Assembly: GCA_033856275.1 (NCBI GenBank)
Contig: JAWVFJ010000011.1
Span: 8,306-72,305, forward strand
DNA from: VRUE01 sp033856275
Lineage (GTDB): Bacteria; Actinomycetota; Thermoleophilia; Solirubrobacterales; 70-9
Reading direction: 5' to 3'
DNA length: 64,000 nucleotides
Below are positions 24,303-32,486 of the stretch, in pieces. The number at the start of each line of letters is the position of its first letter. Within the stretch, counting starts at the first letter, position 1. The translations under genes were made by a program, and so were the position numbers. The notes under the pieces were generated by a model. That model searched no databases. It saw only the letters and a program-made list of their open reading frames with translations, and had not been told where the DNA came from.

Positions 24303-24695
24303 TCATTCCTCGTCGTCGTAGCCGGCTACCTCTGCCAATTGGTCGCTGTACAGCTCCGCCGCCGCGACGGGCGGAGACTGCACTGAGACGCAGGCAAGCT
24401 CGGCATCGCCGTCATTGGCAATCGAGTGCTCGGTCGCCGGCGGGACGAGAATCAGGTCGCCCTCGGCGACCTGCTGTGTGTCTCCGGCAACCGACATCGT
24501 GCCGCTGCCACGCACGACCACGTAGGCCTGCTCAGCCTGCTCATCGGAGCGCAGCGTCTGCTCGGCGCCAGAAGGAAGCTCTATCCAAGTCACGGAAAGA
24601 TTGCGAGAGCCGAGTTCGCCGGCGTCCATGAGGACGCGCGTACGCAAACGGTGCCATTCCTCTACCGAAGCCTCTGAGTGTCTCCTTACCAGCAC
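24303..24695 (-). CDS. small cupin-domain protein
   Basis: From the GTG at 24695 the protein has 130 residues, one cupin barrel. The stretch QAYVVVRGSGTMSVAGDTQQVAEGDLILVPPATEHSIAN is the two-motif cupin core with the terminal His of motif 2; motif 1 has Gln/Tyr rather than the usual HxH, so metal binding is uncertain. Ligand unknown. A start at ATG 24737 would add 14 residues. It lies downstream of leuS. Confidence 0.78.
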   Translation of the reverse strand: MLVRRHSEASVEEWHRLRTRVLMDAGELGSRNLSVTWIELPSGAEQTLRSDEQAEQAYVVVRGSGTMSVAGDTQQVAEGDLILVPPATEHSIANDGDAELACVSVQSPPVAAAELYSDQLAEVAGYDDEE

Positions 24696-24811
24696 GCGCG
24701 CTTTGTACCAGATCGGTAGGGACGATAACCGGCGCATATCTGCGTCCTCGCTCGCTCACGTGCAAAAGCACGCTTCGCTCACTGCGTCCTTGATCTGCTT
24801 GGTTCTCGTCC

Positions 24812-27298
24812 CTACCGGACGACCAGATTTACCAACTTGCCGGGCACGACGACTTCCTTGACAACCTCTTTGCCGTCGAGGAAGCGGCCCACCTTCTCGC
24901 TCTCACGCGCCAGGCGCAGGAGCTCCTCCTTGGGGGCGTCGGCAGCGGCCTCGATGCGGTCGCGGAGCTTGCCGTTGACCTGCACCACAAGCGTCACCGT
25001 CTCGCTGGTGAGCAGTGCCGGATCGGCCTCCGGCCAGGCTTGCTCCCAGACGCGGCCGCCCCGCAGGCGCTCCCAGATCTCGGCGCCGAGGTGCGGTGCA
25101 AAGGGAAAGACCAGCGACGCTGCCGTTGCCGCTGCGAAGCGCACGGCCGCGGTACCGCCCGGCTGCCCGTAGAGGTCGTCCTTGAAGCGGTAGGCATCGT
25201 TGATCAGCTCCATCACGGCGGCGATCGCCGTGTTGAATTGAAAACCGCGCTGGAAGTCACGGGTCACCTTGTCGATCGCCCAGTGGGCCTTGACCAGCAG
25301 CGCCCGCGCCTCACCGTCGCTGGCCGCGGTTAGATCGTCCTCGCGCTCCCCCTCGACCTCCTCGGAGAGCCGCCAGAGGCGTGAGAGGAAGCGGTTGACT
25401 CCCTCCACCCCCTCGTCCGCCCAATCGGCGTCGCGCTCGGGCGGCCCCATGAAGCAGATGTATGTTCGGGCCGTGTCGGCGCCGTAGCGCTCGACGTAGT
25501 CGGCAGGGCTGACCGTGTTGCCGCGCGACTTCGACATCTTTGCCCCGTCGCGGGTGATCATTCCCTGCGCAAAGAGATTGGCGAAGGGCTCCTGGATCTC
25601 GAGCTGGCCGATGTCCGCCAACGCCTTGGTGAAGAAGCGCGCGTACATCAGGTGCAGGATCGCGTGCTCGACGCCGCCGATGTACTGGTCGACCGGCAGC
25701 CAGTACTGGGCCGCGGATGGATCCCAGGCGGCCGCCTCGTTGTGGGGATCCAGATAGCGAATGAAGTACCAGGAGGAGTCGACGAAGGTGTCCATCGTGT
25801 CGGTCTCGCGGCGGGCCGGCTTGCCGCAGCGCGGGCACTCGGTAGCGACCCAATCCTCCGCCGCCCCCAGCGGGCTCTTGCCCTGCGGTGCGTAATCGTC
25901 GACCTCCGGCAGCTCGATCGGGAGTTGCTCGTCGGGAACCGGAACGATTCCGCAGTCCTCGCAATAGACAATTGGAATCGGCGCGCCCCAGTAGCGCTGC
26001 CGCGAGACCAACCAGTCCCGTAGGCGGTAGTTGACCGCCGCTTTGCCACGGCCCTCTTCTTCGAGCCAGGCGACGATCTCTTCGTAGGCATCGCGGTTTC
26101 CCTTGCCGTCGAAGCGCCCGGAGTTGGCCATCGGGCCGTCGCCGGGATAGGGCAGGCCCCGATCGTCACGGGCTATCTCGGGATCCTCTCCTTCGATCAC
26201 GCGGCGGATCGGCAGATCGAATGCCCGGGCGAACTCGTAGTCGCGTTCATCGTGCGCCGGCACCGCCATGATCGCGCCGGTGCCGTACTCCATCAGCACG
26301 TAGTCGGCGACGAACATCGGGATCTCCTCGCCATTGACCGGGTTGACGACGCTGCGACCCAGCGGCACACCGGTCTTCTCGCGGTCCTCAGCGCCGCGGT
26401 CCTCGGCCGACTCGCGGGCGGCGTGATCGACGTACTCGCGTACGGCTGCCTCCGCCGGCGTGCCGGCAACGAGCCGCTCTAGCTCGGGGTGCTCGGGGGC
26501 GAGGACGAAGAAGGTGGCGCCGAAAAGGGTGTCGGGGCGAGTGGTGAAGACGGGGAAGTCGATGCCGAGCTCCTCGCAGCGGAAGCTGACTTCGGCGCCC
26601 TCGGAGCGGCCGATCCAGTTGCGCTGCATCGTGATCACGTGCTCGGGCCAGGACTCGAGCAGCTCGAAGTCGGCGAGCAGGCGCTCGGCGTAGTCGGTGA
26701 TCTTGAAGAACCACTGCTCGAGCTTGCGCTGCACGACCGGGGTCCCGCAGCGCTCGCAGCGGCCATCGACGACCTGCTCGTTGGCGAGCACGGTGGCGTC
26801 CTTGGGGCACCACTGCACAGGCGCCTCGGCCCGGTAGGCGAGGCCGCGCTTGAACAGCTGCAGGAAGATCCACTGGGTCCAGCCGTAGTACTCGGGCGTG
26901 TGTGTCGCCAGTTCGCGCGACCAGTCGATCGAGATTCCCCACTCTCGGAACTGGCGCCGGAAGGAGTCGATCGAGCGCTCGGTCGCCGCGCGCGGCGGCT
27001 CGCCAGTCTTGATTGCGTTGTTCTCCGCCGGCAGGCCGAAGGAGTCATAGCCCATCGGGTGGATCACCTGGAAGCCGTTGCGGCGGCGGAAGTGGGCAAT
27101 CGCGTCGCCGACCGCGTAGGTCTTCAGGTGGCCGACGTGCGGTTCGCCGGAGGGGTAGGGCAGCATCTCCAACACGTAGGACTTCGGCTTCGAATCGTCG
27201 AAGCCAGGCTGACCGGGATTGGCTACCTCCCAGGTCTTCTCCTCGGCCCATATCCGCTGCCACTTGCGCTCGATCGCCTTCGGGTCATAGCCACTCAC
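24812..27298 (-). CDS. leuS: leucyl-tRNA synthetase
   Basis: An 828-residue class-I synthetase. The HIGH-type motif is PYPSGEPHVGH (residues 47-57) and the KMSKS loop is at 587-591 (DGAKMSKSRGNT). The editing domain lies between (TTRPDTLFGATFFVLAPEHP). The C-terminal region ends VPGKLVNLVVR. It charges tRNA-Leu. The start is GTG at 27298. No T-box-like leader could be placed because only 12 bases separate it from the upstream gene. Confidence 0.97.
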   Translation of the reverse strand: MSGYDPKAIERKWQRIWAEEKTWEVANPGQPGFDDSKPKSYVLEMLPYPSGEPHVGHLKTYAVGDAIAHFRRRNGFQVIHPMGYDSFGLPAENNAIKTGEPPRAATERSIDSFRRQFREWGISIDWSRELATHTPEYYGWTQWIFLQLFKRGLAYRAEAPVQWCPKDATVLANEQVVDGRCERCGTPVVQRKLEQWFFKITDYAERLLADFELLESWPEHVITMQRNWIGRSEGAEVSFRCEELGIDFPVFTTRPDTLFGATFFVLAPEHPELERLVAGTPAEAAVREYVDHAARESAEDRGAEDREKTGVPLGRSVVNPVNGEEIPMFVADYVLMEYGTGAIMAVPAHDERDYEFARAFDLPIRRVIEGEDPEIARDDRGLPYPGDGPMANSGRFDGKGNRDAYEEIVAWLEEEGRGKAAVNYRLRDWLVSRQRYWGAPIPIVYCEDCGIVPVPDEQLPIELPEVDDYAPQGKSPLGAAEDWVATECPRCGKPARRETDTMDTFVDSSWYFIRYLDPHNEAAAWDPSAAQYWLPVDQYIGGVEHAILHLMYARFFTKALADIGQLEIQEPFANLFAQGMITRDGAKMSKSRGNTVSPADYVERYGADTARTYICFMGPPERDADWADEGVEGVNRFLSRLWRLSEEVEGEREDDLTAASDGEARALLVKAHWAIDKVTRDFQRGFQFNTAIAAVMELINDAYRFKDDLYGQPGGTAAVRFAAATAASLVFPFAPHLGAEIWERLRGGRVWEQAWPEADPALLTSETVTLVVQVNGKLRDRIEAAADAPKEELLRLARESEKVGRFLDGKEVVKEVVVPGKLVNLVVR

Positions 27299-27310
27299 GC
27301 GGCGATCTTG

Positions 27311-28018
27311 TCAGACGACTGGCGAGAGGGCTTCGAGGATGTGAGGCCAAATGTAGACCTCGATTGTCGCTGCAACCACGAGAGATGGAATCGCGATCAG
27401 CACGGTGACGACGGTTGCGGCGAGGAGCTGGTTCCACTCACCGCGGCGGCTGGCGATCAGCCAGGCCGCAAGCGGCAGGAAGAGCGCCGTCAGCTCGAGC
27501 AGCGCGTGTGGGAGGACGCTGAGCAGCAGGGTCACGATCGAGATGTGCAGCTGGTAGGCGATCGTCGATCCCTGGAAGCCGAGGTAGAGAGCCTGGGTCG
27601 AAAGCGAGAAGAGCGTGACCGCGCAGACGAAGAGGATCGCCAGCTCGCCGGCCTTGACGTGGATCCAGCGCGAGACGCCGCTCCGCTGAGCGGCGGCGAT
27701 CGGCATCGAAGCACCGGCGATGAAGCCGGCGACGCAGGCCGTCGCGTGCAGTGCAAGGACCAGCGAGTTACGCCAGAGAATCGGCAGCAGATCGCCGGGT
27801 TCGGACGGTTCCGCCAGGCCCGGCAAGTGGATCGGCGTGATGTCCGGTGTGAGCAGCCCGGCGACTACCCAGACAGCGCCTAGCAGCGCCAACGCGATCG
27901 CCAGGCTGAGCGCCAGCCAACCCCACAAGACGGACCAGCGCTGATCGCTCCACCCCTCAAGCGCCAACCGCGTGTCCCGCATCCCGTGCGAGAGGACGTG
28001 CTCGTTGGCGGTATTCAT
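27311..28018 (-). CDS. SpoIIM-like (stage II sporulation protein M family) membrane protein
   Basis: From the ATG at 28018 the protein has 235 residues with about five membrane helices. The NSLVLALHATACVAGFIAGA segment and the LPHALLELTALFLPLAAWL stretch resemble the SpoIIM/DUF95 family. That family is widespread in non-sporulating actinobacteria, where its role is unclear. It is the last core gene before the integrated element; in the empty chromosome it would lie about 45 bases from tRNA-Ala. Confidence 0.7.
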   Translation of the reverse strand: MNTANEHVLSHGMRDTRLALEGWSDQRWSVLWGWLALSLAIALALLGAVWVVAGLLTPDITPIHLPGLAEPSEPGDLLPILWRNSLVLALHATACVAGFIAGASMPIAAAQRSGVSRWIHVKAGELAILFVCAVTLFSLSTQALYLGFQGSTIAYQLHISIVTLLLSVLPHALLELTALFLPLAAWLIASRRGEWNQLLAATVVTVLIAIPSLVVAATIEVYIWPHILEALSPVV

Positions 28019-28055
28019 CGCCCTAGCATCGGCAGCGGTGGGCGACAAATTAAGG

Positions 28056-28064
28056 AGTGGAGCT
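28056..28064. other. left attachment core (attL)
   Basis: AGTGGAGCT is repeated exactly at 40839-40847. Bases after it (AATGGGGCAACTCTCGAACC) imperfectly resemble the tRNA-Ala T-arm sequence beside the right copy, as expected if attP mimics attB. Crossover here restores CAGCTCC-A at the tRNA 3' end. Confidence 0.7.
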
Positions 28065-28170
28065 AATGGGGCAACTCTCGAACCCCAGGTTCATCGACAA
28101 GCTACGCCGCATTCTCAAAGATATGCAGCTTCCCGATTCGGACGAGCTAGGGGGTCTCGCGTCCGGGTAG
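28065..28170 (+). pseudogene. detached 3' end of the serine recombinase gene
   Basis: This stretch reads MGQLSNPRFIDKLRRILKDM and on to ELGGLASG, 34 residues before a TAG at 28168. Joined at the attachment core (CT from 40846-40847 plus A28065 gives a Leu codon), it continues the recombinase frame exactly, so it is inferred to be the recombinase C-terminus in the circular element. In the integrated state it could be read alone from the ATG at 28066 behind AAGGAG, but that ribosome site is chromosomal and probably accidental. Confidence 0.6.
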
Positions 28171-28222
28171 GCATCGGCGGGACGGAGAGAAATCCTGAAC
28201 CCGCGAGGCGGTGACTCGCACT

Positions 28223-28252
28223 TTGAGAACGCCTGGGTCTCTTTCTTATGGT
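28223..28252 (+). promoter_or_regulatory. candidate promoter for the first element gene
   Basis: TTGAGA (28223-28228) and TATGGT (28247-28252) are 18 bases apart and lie 34 bases before the ATG at 28286. Confidence 0.35.
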
Positions 28253-28285
28253 CGATGGCTCCCGAGTCAGAGTCAAGGAGCCTTG

Positions 28286-28825
28286 ATGGACCACCCTGGA
28301 GACCATCCGAAGGAAGACCGACTGCGCGAACAGATCGCCGCTCTTGAGAGTGATCGGGCCTCGCTCATGTCCGCAATCCGACGCATGAGGAAGGGGCTAC
28401 TCGACGTTTCCCGCCTCACGGATTCCGTGCGCGAGCGACTAGCCAACGCGCCGTCGTACGGCGTCCTCCTCGACCAGATCGAGACCGAAATTCGCCACCG
28501 CCGCGCCCAGCTAAAGGACGAGCAGATCGTCGGAGAGGCGGCGGCGGGTCCGGGGCTGACCTGGTCGGAGTTCAAGAGCCGCTGGCATGAGATCGACCGG
28601 CGCGTGGCGGCTGGGGAATACACGCCCGAGGAAGCAGTCGCCGCCGCTCGCGCCTGCGGCATCATCGCCCCTCAGCGCATGATCCACCTACCGCATGAGG
28701 TGCGGGACGTGATGGCCTTTGCGCCTAAGCGCTGGTTCGCCATCGCGCCCTGGCTCATGGTCAGCTTCGAGGGCGATTCAGCGCCCCTTATATATGAGCC
28801 GTACATCCCGCTCGACTGGCTCTAG
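28286..28825 (+). CDS. hypothetical protein with N-terminal coiled coil
   Basis: The ATG at 28286 is preceded by AAGGAG and gives 179 residues. Residues about 5-95 are charged and heptad-like (EDRLREQIAALESDRASLM and later LLDQIETEIRHRRAQL), followed by a mixed domain with SRWHEIDRRVAAGEYTPEEA and RMIHLPHEVRDVMAF. No family is recognised. It is the first intact gene inside the element. The ending YIPLDWL is hydrophobic. Confidence 0.7.
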   Translation: MDHPGDHPKEDRLREQIAALESDRASLMSAIRRMRKGLLDVSRLTDSVRERLANAPSYGVLLDQIETEIRHRRAQLKDEQIVGEAAAGPGLTWSEFKSRWHEIDRRVAAGEYTPEEAVAAARACGIIAPQRMIHLPHEVRDVMAFAPKRWFAIAPWLMVSFEGDSAPLIYEPYIPLDWL

Positions 28826-28938
28826 CTGCACCAAGCCATAGCTACCGTCGCAGCCCGGCGATTCAGCCTGAGCGTCAAAGCGCTAGTTGCGCCCGCTTCC
28901 AGTCTCGCTCTACGGTGGCCGCCATCTAAAAATTCAAT

Positions 28939-28969
28939 GCCCCGGGCGGCGGTGGAACGCCCCCGGGGC
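28939..28969 (+). promoter_or_regulatory. hairpin in leader of the 107-aa gene
   Basis: GCCCCGGG and CCCGGGGC with flanking CG pairs form a strong stem 22 bases upstream of the ATG at 28992. It may end the previous transcript or shape the leader. Confidence 0.4.
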
Positions 28970-28991
28970 TGGCACAGGAAGGAACCTTCCC

Positions 28992-29315
28992 ATGCACGAC
29001 GAGCCTAGCCGCTCAACCGATAGCGCCTGGACGACCGATCACCAGGATCGGCAGGTCGAACAGAGCGTTCTCTTGACCGTGATCGACCTGCACCCCGCTC
29101 ACGTCACCGTCTCCGAACTGGTCCGCCGTCTGACCCGCTCGCCCCGCGCCTTCATCGAGCGCGACGGCGTCGAACGAGCGGTGACGGAACTGGCCGGGAA
29201 AGGGTTGATGCACAAGCACGATTTCCGCAACCGGCCCGATGCCTTCGTGACGCCGACCCAGGCGGCGCTATGGGCACATGAACTGCTGCTCGACGAAGCG
29301 GACGAGGCCGCCTAG
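28992..29315 (+). CDS. small winged-helix-like protein
   Basis: The ATG at 28992 lies behind GGAAGGAACC and gives 107 residues. The middle part (VLLTVIDLHPAHVTVSELVR, GVERAVTELAGKGLMHKH) has the spacing of a winged helix-turn-helix that ends in a wing-like RNRPDAFVTPTQAAL. A DNA-binding role is inferred from this pattern alone. It is followed by the hairpin array. Confidence 0.7.
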   Translation: MHDEPSRSTDSAWTTDHQDRQVEQSVLLTVIDLHPAHVTVSELVRRLTRSPRAFIERDGVERAVTELAGKGLMHKHDFRNRPDAFVTPTQAALWAHELLLDEADEAA

Positions 29316-29333
29316 CAGCGGCGACGGGCGGGG

Positions 29334-29616
29334 GAGGTTTCGGTGAGTCGGAGCGCAGGCCACAGGGAGGAGTCCCCGCAAGGGGTTCCTGCTCCGGCTC
29401 ACCGGAACCTCTCACTCCCAAGCGACGGGAAGGTTTCGGCGGGCCAGGTGGCTCCGGGTCTCCATGCAAAGAAGCGGGGTCGCCCAGGCCCGCCGGAATC
29501 CTCCATCGCTCACTTCAACGCTGCTGGGGAGAGTTCGGCGGGTCGGGGTCGTAGGTCGTGTCACCTGGCAGGTAAACACAGGCCAGTGCAGCGACCTTGG
29601 CCCGCCGGAGTCTCCC
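29334..29616 (+). ncRNA. array of three related long RNA-like hairpins
   Basis: Three consecutive hairpins (29334-29411, 29428-29504, 29527-29616) fill this 329-base gap. Each has a 16-21 bp outer stem built on TTCGG-G-G on the left and C-C-CCGGA on the right; all three keep the same T opposite G, a wobble pair in RNA but a mismatch in DNA. Hairpin 1 ends in a GCAA tetraloop (CCCC-GCAA-GGGG); hairpins 2 and 3 extend by another 8-10 pairs with several G-U pairs. Spacers are similar too (CACTCCCAAGCG and CTCACTTCAACG). No reading frame is convincing. Function unknown. Confidence 0.55.
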
Positions 29617-29644
29617 AGCCAACCGCAAACAGATCGAGCCACCG

Positions 29645-29857
29645 ATGAAAAGCAAAGTAACGACCCTCCGGCTCTCCGAGGATCAGGCAGCCGAACTAGC
29701 CGCTGTCTGCCGCGCTGACGGCGTAAAAATGTCCGAGGCGGTCCGCGTAGCCATCGACAAGCACATCGCCGAACGCCGCGAAGACCAAGAGTTCAAAGAG
29801 CGTCTCAGGAAACGCATGGAGGAAGACCGCGAGGTTCTAGAACGCCTGGCGGAATAG
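29645..29857 (+). CDS. ribbon-helix-helix protein
   Basis: A 70-residue protein. MKSKVTTLRLSEDQAAELAAV gives the beta strand and first helix of a CopG/Arc-type fold, and KMSEAVRVAIDKHIAER the second. The C-terminal half is a charged helix. Such proteins are often antitoxins or plasmid regulators, but no toxin gene is adjacent. The gene directly follows the three-hairpin array, so its mRNA may carry those hairpins in the leader. No strong ribosome site is seen. Confidence 0.75.
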   Translation: MKSKVTTLRLSEDQAAELAAVCRADGVKMSEAVRVAIDKHIAERREDQEFKERLRKRMEEDREVLERLAE

Positions 29858-29870
29858 CTGCTGGCTGTAT

Positions 29871-30146
29871 TCAGCCTTTGCCGTCCAACCGCTCGGTGCG
29901 GGCCAGTAGCTCGGATGGCGTGGTATCGAGACCGTCCGCGATCCGGAAAATCGTGTCGAGCGTCGGACTCTTCTCGCCGCGCTCGATCTTGCCGAAGAAG
30001 CTGCGATCCAGGCCGCAGGTGAGCGCGGCTTTTTCCTGAGAGAAGCCAAGTGCTTTGCGGGTCTCTCTCACCGCGCTACCGAAGGATTTGGAACGTGAGC
30101 GGGCCACCGGAGCGGCAGGCTCGCGTGTTGCGGCCTCTTGCTCCAC
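29871..30146 (-). CDS. XRE-family helix-turn-helix protein
   Basis: A 91-residue protein with one XRE domain: FGSAVRETRKALGFSQEKAALTCGLDRSFFGKIERGEKSP, then LDTIFRIADGLDTTPSEL. There is no additional domain, so it is a small DNA-binding regulator. It is convergent with the ribbon-helix-helix gene and divergent from the secreted-protein gene, with 58 bases of shared upstream DNA containing GGTCT/AGACC half-sites. Confidence 0.88.
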   Translation of the reverse strand: MEQEAATREPAAPVARSRSKSFGSAVRETRKALGFSQEKAALTCGLDRSFFGKIERGEKSPTLDTIFRIADGLDTTPSELLARTERLDGKG

Positions 30147-30204
30147 GGTCTAAAGTACCCCGGCCTATAAGACCCAGGACGTACCGAATGACAGGGGGAC
30201 AGGG

Positions 30205-30621
30205 ATGGGACGAGTGACGCTGGCGAGCGCGGCGGCGATGGTGGCCTTGATGATCGCGGCGATGGGAGTGGCAGCGGCAAAGCCCCCGCCTCCCACGCCG
30301 GTCACGGCGACGATCCAGGCCAAGCCGCACCCGCAGGTCTACTGCGAAGAGTGCATTCGCCTCTCGGGCCGGGTGTCGTCACCGAAGGCGGTATGCCGGG
30401 CCAACCGGATGCTGGAAAGCGCCACCGCCTACAAGGCCGGATCACCAGCTGCGGGGAAGGTCTACCGCGATCCTCACTTTCTCGATACCGACAGCCAGGG
30501 CAAGTGGAGCGTCGTCACCAGTTCAGGCGAACCGCTGGCGTGGTTTGAAGTGATCGTGCCGAAGAAGCGGATTGGCGGGGGCGTGATCTGCCAGGCCGCC
30601 CACGCCAAAGTAACGCTCTAG
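30205..30621 (+). CDS. secreted hypothetical protein
   Basis: A 138-residue protein with a signal peptide (residues 1-25, hydrophobic VALMIAAMGVAAA). The mature part has four cysteines (Cys-x2-Cys in VYCEECIRL, plus CRANR and ICQAA) and a beta-rich pattern that could be an Ig-like or transthyretin-like domain (GKWSVVTSSGEPLAWFEVIV). The family is not recognised. It is cargo of the element and convergent with the ThiF operon, whose stop is 0 bases away. Confidence 0.75.
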   Translation: MGRVTLASAAAMVALMIAAMGVAAAKPPPPTPVTATIQAKPHPQVYCEECIRLSGRVSSPKAVCRANRMLESATAYKAGSPAAGKVYRDPHFLDTDSQGKWSVVTSSGEPLAWFEVIVPKKRIGGGVICQAAHAKVTL

Positions 30622-30834
30622 CTATTCGCCGGGGCTGCCGGTGAAGCTGGCCCACAGCCAGCGGATCACCACGGCGGTTAGCAGCAGGCCGAGGATGTAG
30701 AGCGCCACCGTGCCAAGCTGGCGGGCGAGGTCGTGGAAGCCGAGCGACCCCGCGACCCAGCCCGCCCCGTACACAACCACGATCACCGCCACCATCTTTC
30801 CGGTGAGGCTCAGCCACCAGAACCGCGCCAGCAT
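30622..30834 (-). CDS. small membrane protein, last gene of ThiF operon
   Basis: From the ATG at 30834 the protein has 70 residues with two membrane helices (MVAVIVVVYGAGWVAGSLGF and LGTVALYILGLLLTAVVIRW). It starts 2 bases after the ThiF stop. The frame is open to 31176 but that part shadows the ThiF gene. With the membrane tail of the ThiF protein it may form a small membrane-bound complex. Confidence 0.7.
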   Translation of the reverse strand: MLARFWWLSLTGKMVAVIVVVYGAGWVAGSLGFHDLARQLGTVALYILGLLLTAVVIRWLWASFTGSPGE

Positions 30835-30836
30835 GG

Positions 30837-31865
30837 CTACCCCGGCCGGGCGACGACTCGCTCGAATCGCCGTCCGGCCCAATACCCGAAGCCCAGCGTC
30901 AGGCTCGCGGCCATGATCCCGACAACCTCCCCGCCGCTGAGGGCAGAGAAGACCACCAGCACGAACAACTCGAGGAGATAGAGCGACCAGGCCAGCCGCC
31001 GGGGCACCTCCCAGGAGGGGCGGTCGCGGCGGCGCTGTTCCTGGCGCTGGCGCATCGCTCGCCGGCGAGTCATGACCGGCTCTCGCCGCCCGCCGCAGCC
31101 GGGGCAGTTCTGCCGCCACGGAACCTCGGTTGCGCCAGAGTCGGCGTGGGCGAGCTCGGGCGATCCCGGCGGCCATGCCCGGAACAACTGCGGCACCGGC
31201 CCGCCCTCACGGAGCGGGGTCAGCAACTCGGCCTCGCGTGAGTTCGGATCGAGGACCGCCAGCGTTAGCGAGAACCCCAGGTGGACCGCTGGCGCGGCAT
31301 CGAGCGCGACCGCTGCCGCACCGCGCACCGGAGCGTCGGCGGGGCGGAAGCCGTCGAAGCACGAGAAGCACGGTTGGTCTTCGCTGAACGAAATGAACGC
31401 CTCGCCTCGGCCGCTGCCATCGGCGGCGATGCCGGGGATGATGGCCGGGACCTCGGCCGAGCGGGCGAGGTCGGCGACCCGCCGCTGCACTTCCAGTTTG
31501 TCGGTAGCAACCACCACGACCGCGGCCGGTTCGATCACGTCTTCGTAGATCGTGTCGTCCTCTATGCCCTCGTCGACGTAGTAGGGAATAGCCGTAATCT
31601 CGATGCCGGGGACTTCCTGCTCCAACCAGTCGGCCATCGCGACCGCCTTGTTCATGCCGACGTACTCGGCCGGAAGCGGGTGGCCGCTGACGTTCCTCTC
31701 CTCGTAATTGTCGCCGTCGATCAAGACCAAGCGGTGCGGCACCAGCCTCGCCAGCTCCAAGGCGAGCCAGCCGCCGACCCGGCCGACGCCGACGACGGCG
31801 ATCGTCACCGGCGCGATATGGCGGCGGTCAATCCGGCCGCGAAAACTCCGCATGTATTCGTCCAT
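30837..31865 (-). CDS. ThiF/E1-like adenylyltransferase with zinc site and membrane tail
   Basis: The ATG at 31865 lies 7 bases after GAGGG and gives 342 residues. The Rossmann-like ThiF domain is clear: VVGVGRVGGWLALELARL (residues 25-42), acidic Asp50, ERNVSGHPL, then VVVVATDKLEVQRRVADLA. Two CxxC pairs (CFSC and CPGC) suit the usual structural zinc. A basic linker and two membrane helices close the protein (LYLLELFVLVVFSALSG onward), which is unusual. E1-like enzymes adenylate C-termini of ubiquitin-like or sulfur-carrier proteins. No such partner is obvious here; the upstream 65-residue protein is the only candidate substrate. Confidence 0.82.
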   Translation of the reverse strand: MDEYMRSFRGRIDRRHIAPVTIAVVGVGRVGGWLALELARLVPHRLVLIDGDNYEERNVSGHPLPAEYVGMNKAVAMADWLEQEVPGIEITAIPYYVDEGIEDDTIYEDVIEPAAVVVVATDKLEVQRRVADLARSAEVPAIIPGIAADGSGRGEAFISFSEDQPCFSCFDGFRPADAPVRGAAAVALDAAPAVHLGFSLTLAVLDPNSREAELLTPLREGGPVPQLFRAWPPGSPELAHADSGATEVPWRQNCPGCGGRREPVMTRRRAMRQRQEQRRRDRPSWEVPRRLAWSLYLLELFVLVVFSALSGGEVVGIMAASLTLGFGYWAGRRFERVVARPG

Positions 31866-31925
31866 GTCGAATCCCTCATGGAGTCGCCGGGGCGTGGACT
31901 GGGCCACCCCGGCGACTGTCTCCCG

Positions 31926-32123
31926 TCAGTCGAAGACGCGCAGCGGGCTGCGGTCAACGACGCGGGCGGCGGGCTGCTCGCCCTGATCCCAGCCGTCCTC
32001 GACGACCGTGATCCCACCGTCCGCCTGCGTGCGGCGTGCGCCGCTCCGCAGGGCATCCGGCGAAGGCGTAGGGCGCGGCTCGCGTCCCTGGGCCTTGGCG
32101 ATTAGTTCCTTTGCCCGTCCCAT
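31926..32123 (-). CDS. 65-residue protein upstream of ThiF
   Basis: An AGGAGG ribosome site 6 bases before the ATG at 32123 is among the best in the window. The product begins MGRAKELIAKAQGREPRP and ends RVVDRSPLRVFD; it is charged, Arg-rich and has no cysteine. No beta-grasp pattern or GG terminus is visible. It is 60 bases upstream of the ThiF start and probably cotranscribed, so a partner or substrate role is a guess. Confidence 0.6.
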   Translation of the reverse strand: MGRAKELIAKAQGREPRPTPSPDALRSGARRTQADGGITVVEDGWDQGEQPAARVVDRSPLRVFD

Positions 32124-32452
32124 GCGGTTCCTCCTTTCCCGTACTCGGGTCCGAGGAGCCGTTGCAGGGAGGCGCATGGTCCGCGCTGGCAGGCAGCCGT
32201 CGCTACCATGCCCCGCCAAGCGCCACTGGCGCTTATGTCGTACATCGGAAATCCCCTCAGATCGGATTTGTGTTTGTACGGCGCCCCGGGTTTGAGGTTG
32301 CACCCTCTTTCCCGCTTTGCCGCCCCTGCGCGGCCGGAGAACCCGGTCGAACGGGGGTCGGCAAAGTACACCCATTTTTGGATTTGGCAAGGCGAGAGTT
32401 GCGCGAATGGAGTCTCCCCTTCACGCGGGTTGCACCATTGGCGGCGCTGCTA

Positions 32453-32480
32453 TTGACACAAAAACCGCCACGTAGAAAAT
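32453..32480 (+). promoter_or_regulatory. candidate sigma70-type promoter
   Basis: A consensus TTGACA (32453-32458) lies 16 bases before GAAAAT (32475-32480). Transcription would start near 32487. ACGTA half-sites on both sides of the -10 region (32471 and about 32486) could be an operator. Confidence 0.5.
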
Positions 32481-32486
32481 GAATTT

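Noticed and set aside
28066..28170. A separate 34-residue gene with AAGGAG ribosome site
   Set aside because: The ribosome site belongs to the chromosome side of the attachment core, while the frame joins exactly to the recombinase frame across the core. A detached recombinase tail explains it better.
29334..29616. Type III toxin-antitoxin RNA repeats
   Set aside because: Tandem RNA repeats before a gene suggest ToxIN, but units are about 95 bases, not about 36, and the following gene is a ribbon-helix-helix protein with no ToxN-like sequence.
29334..29616. Integron attC sites or CRISPR repeats
   Set aside because: No GTTRRRY core, no integron integrase, and the loops differ while stems are shared. 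CRISPR repeats would be short with unique spacers and cas genes nearby.
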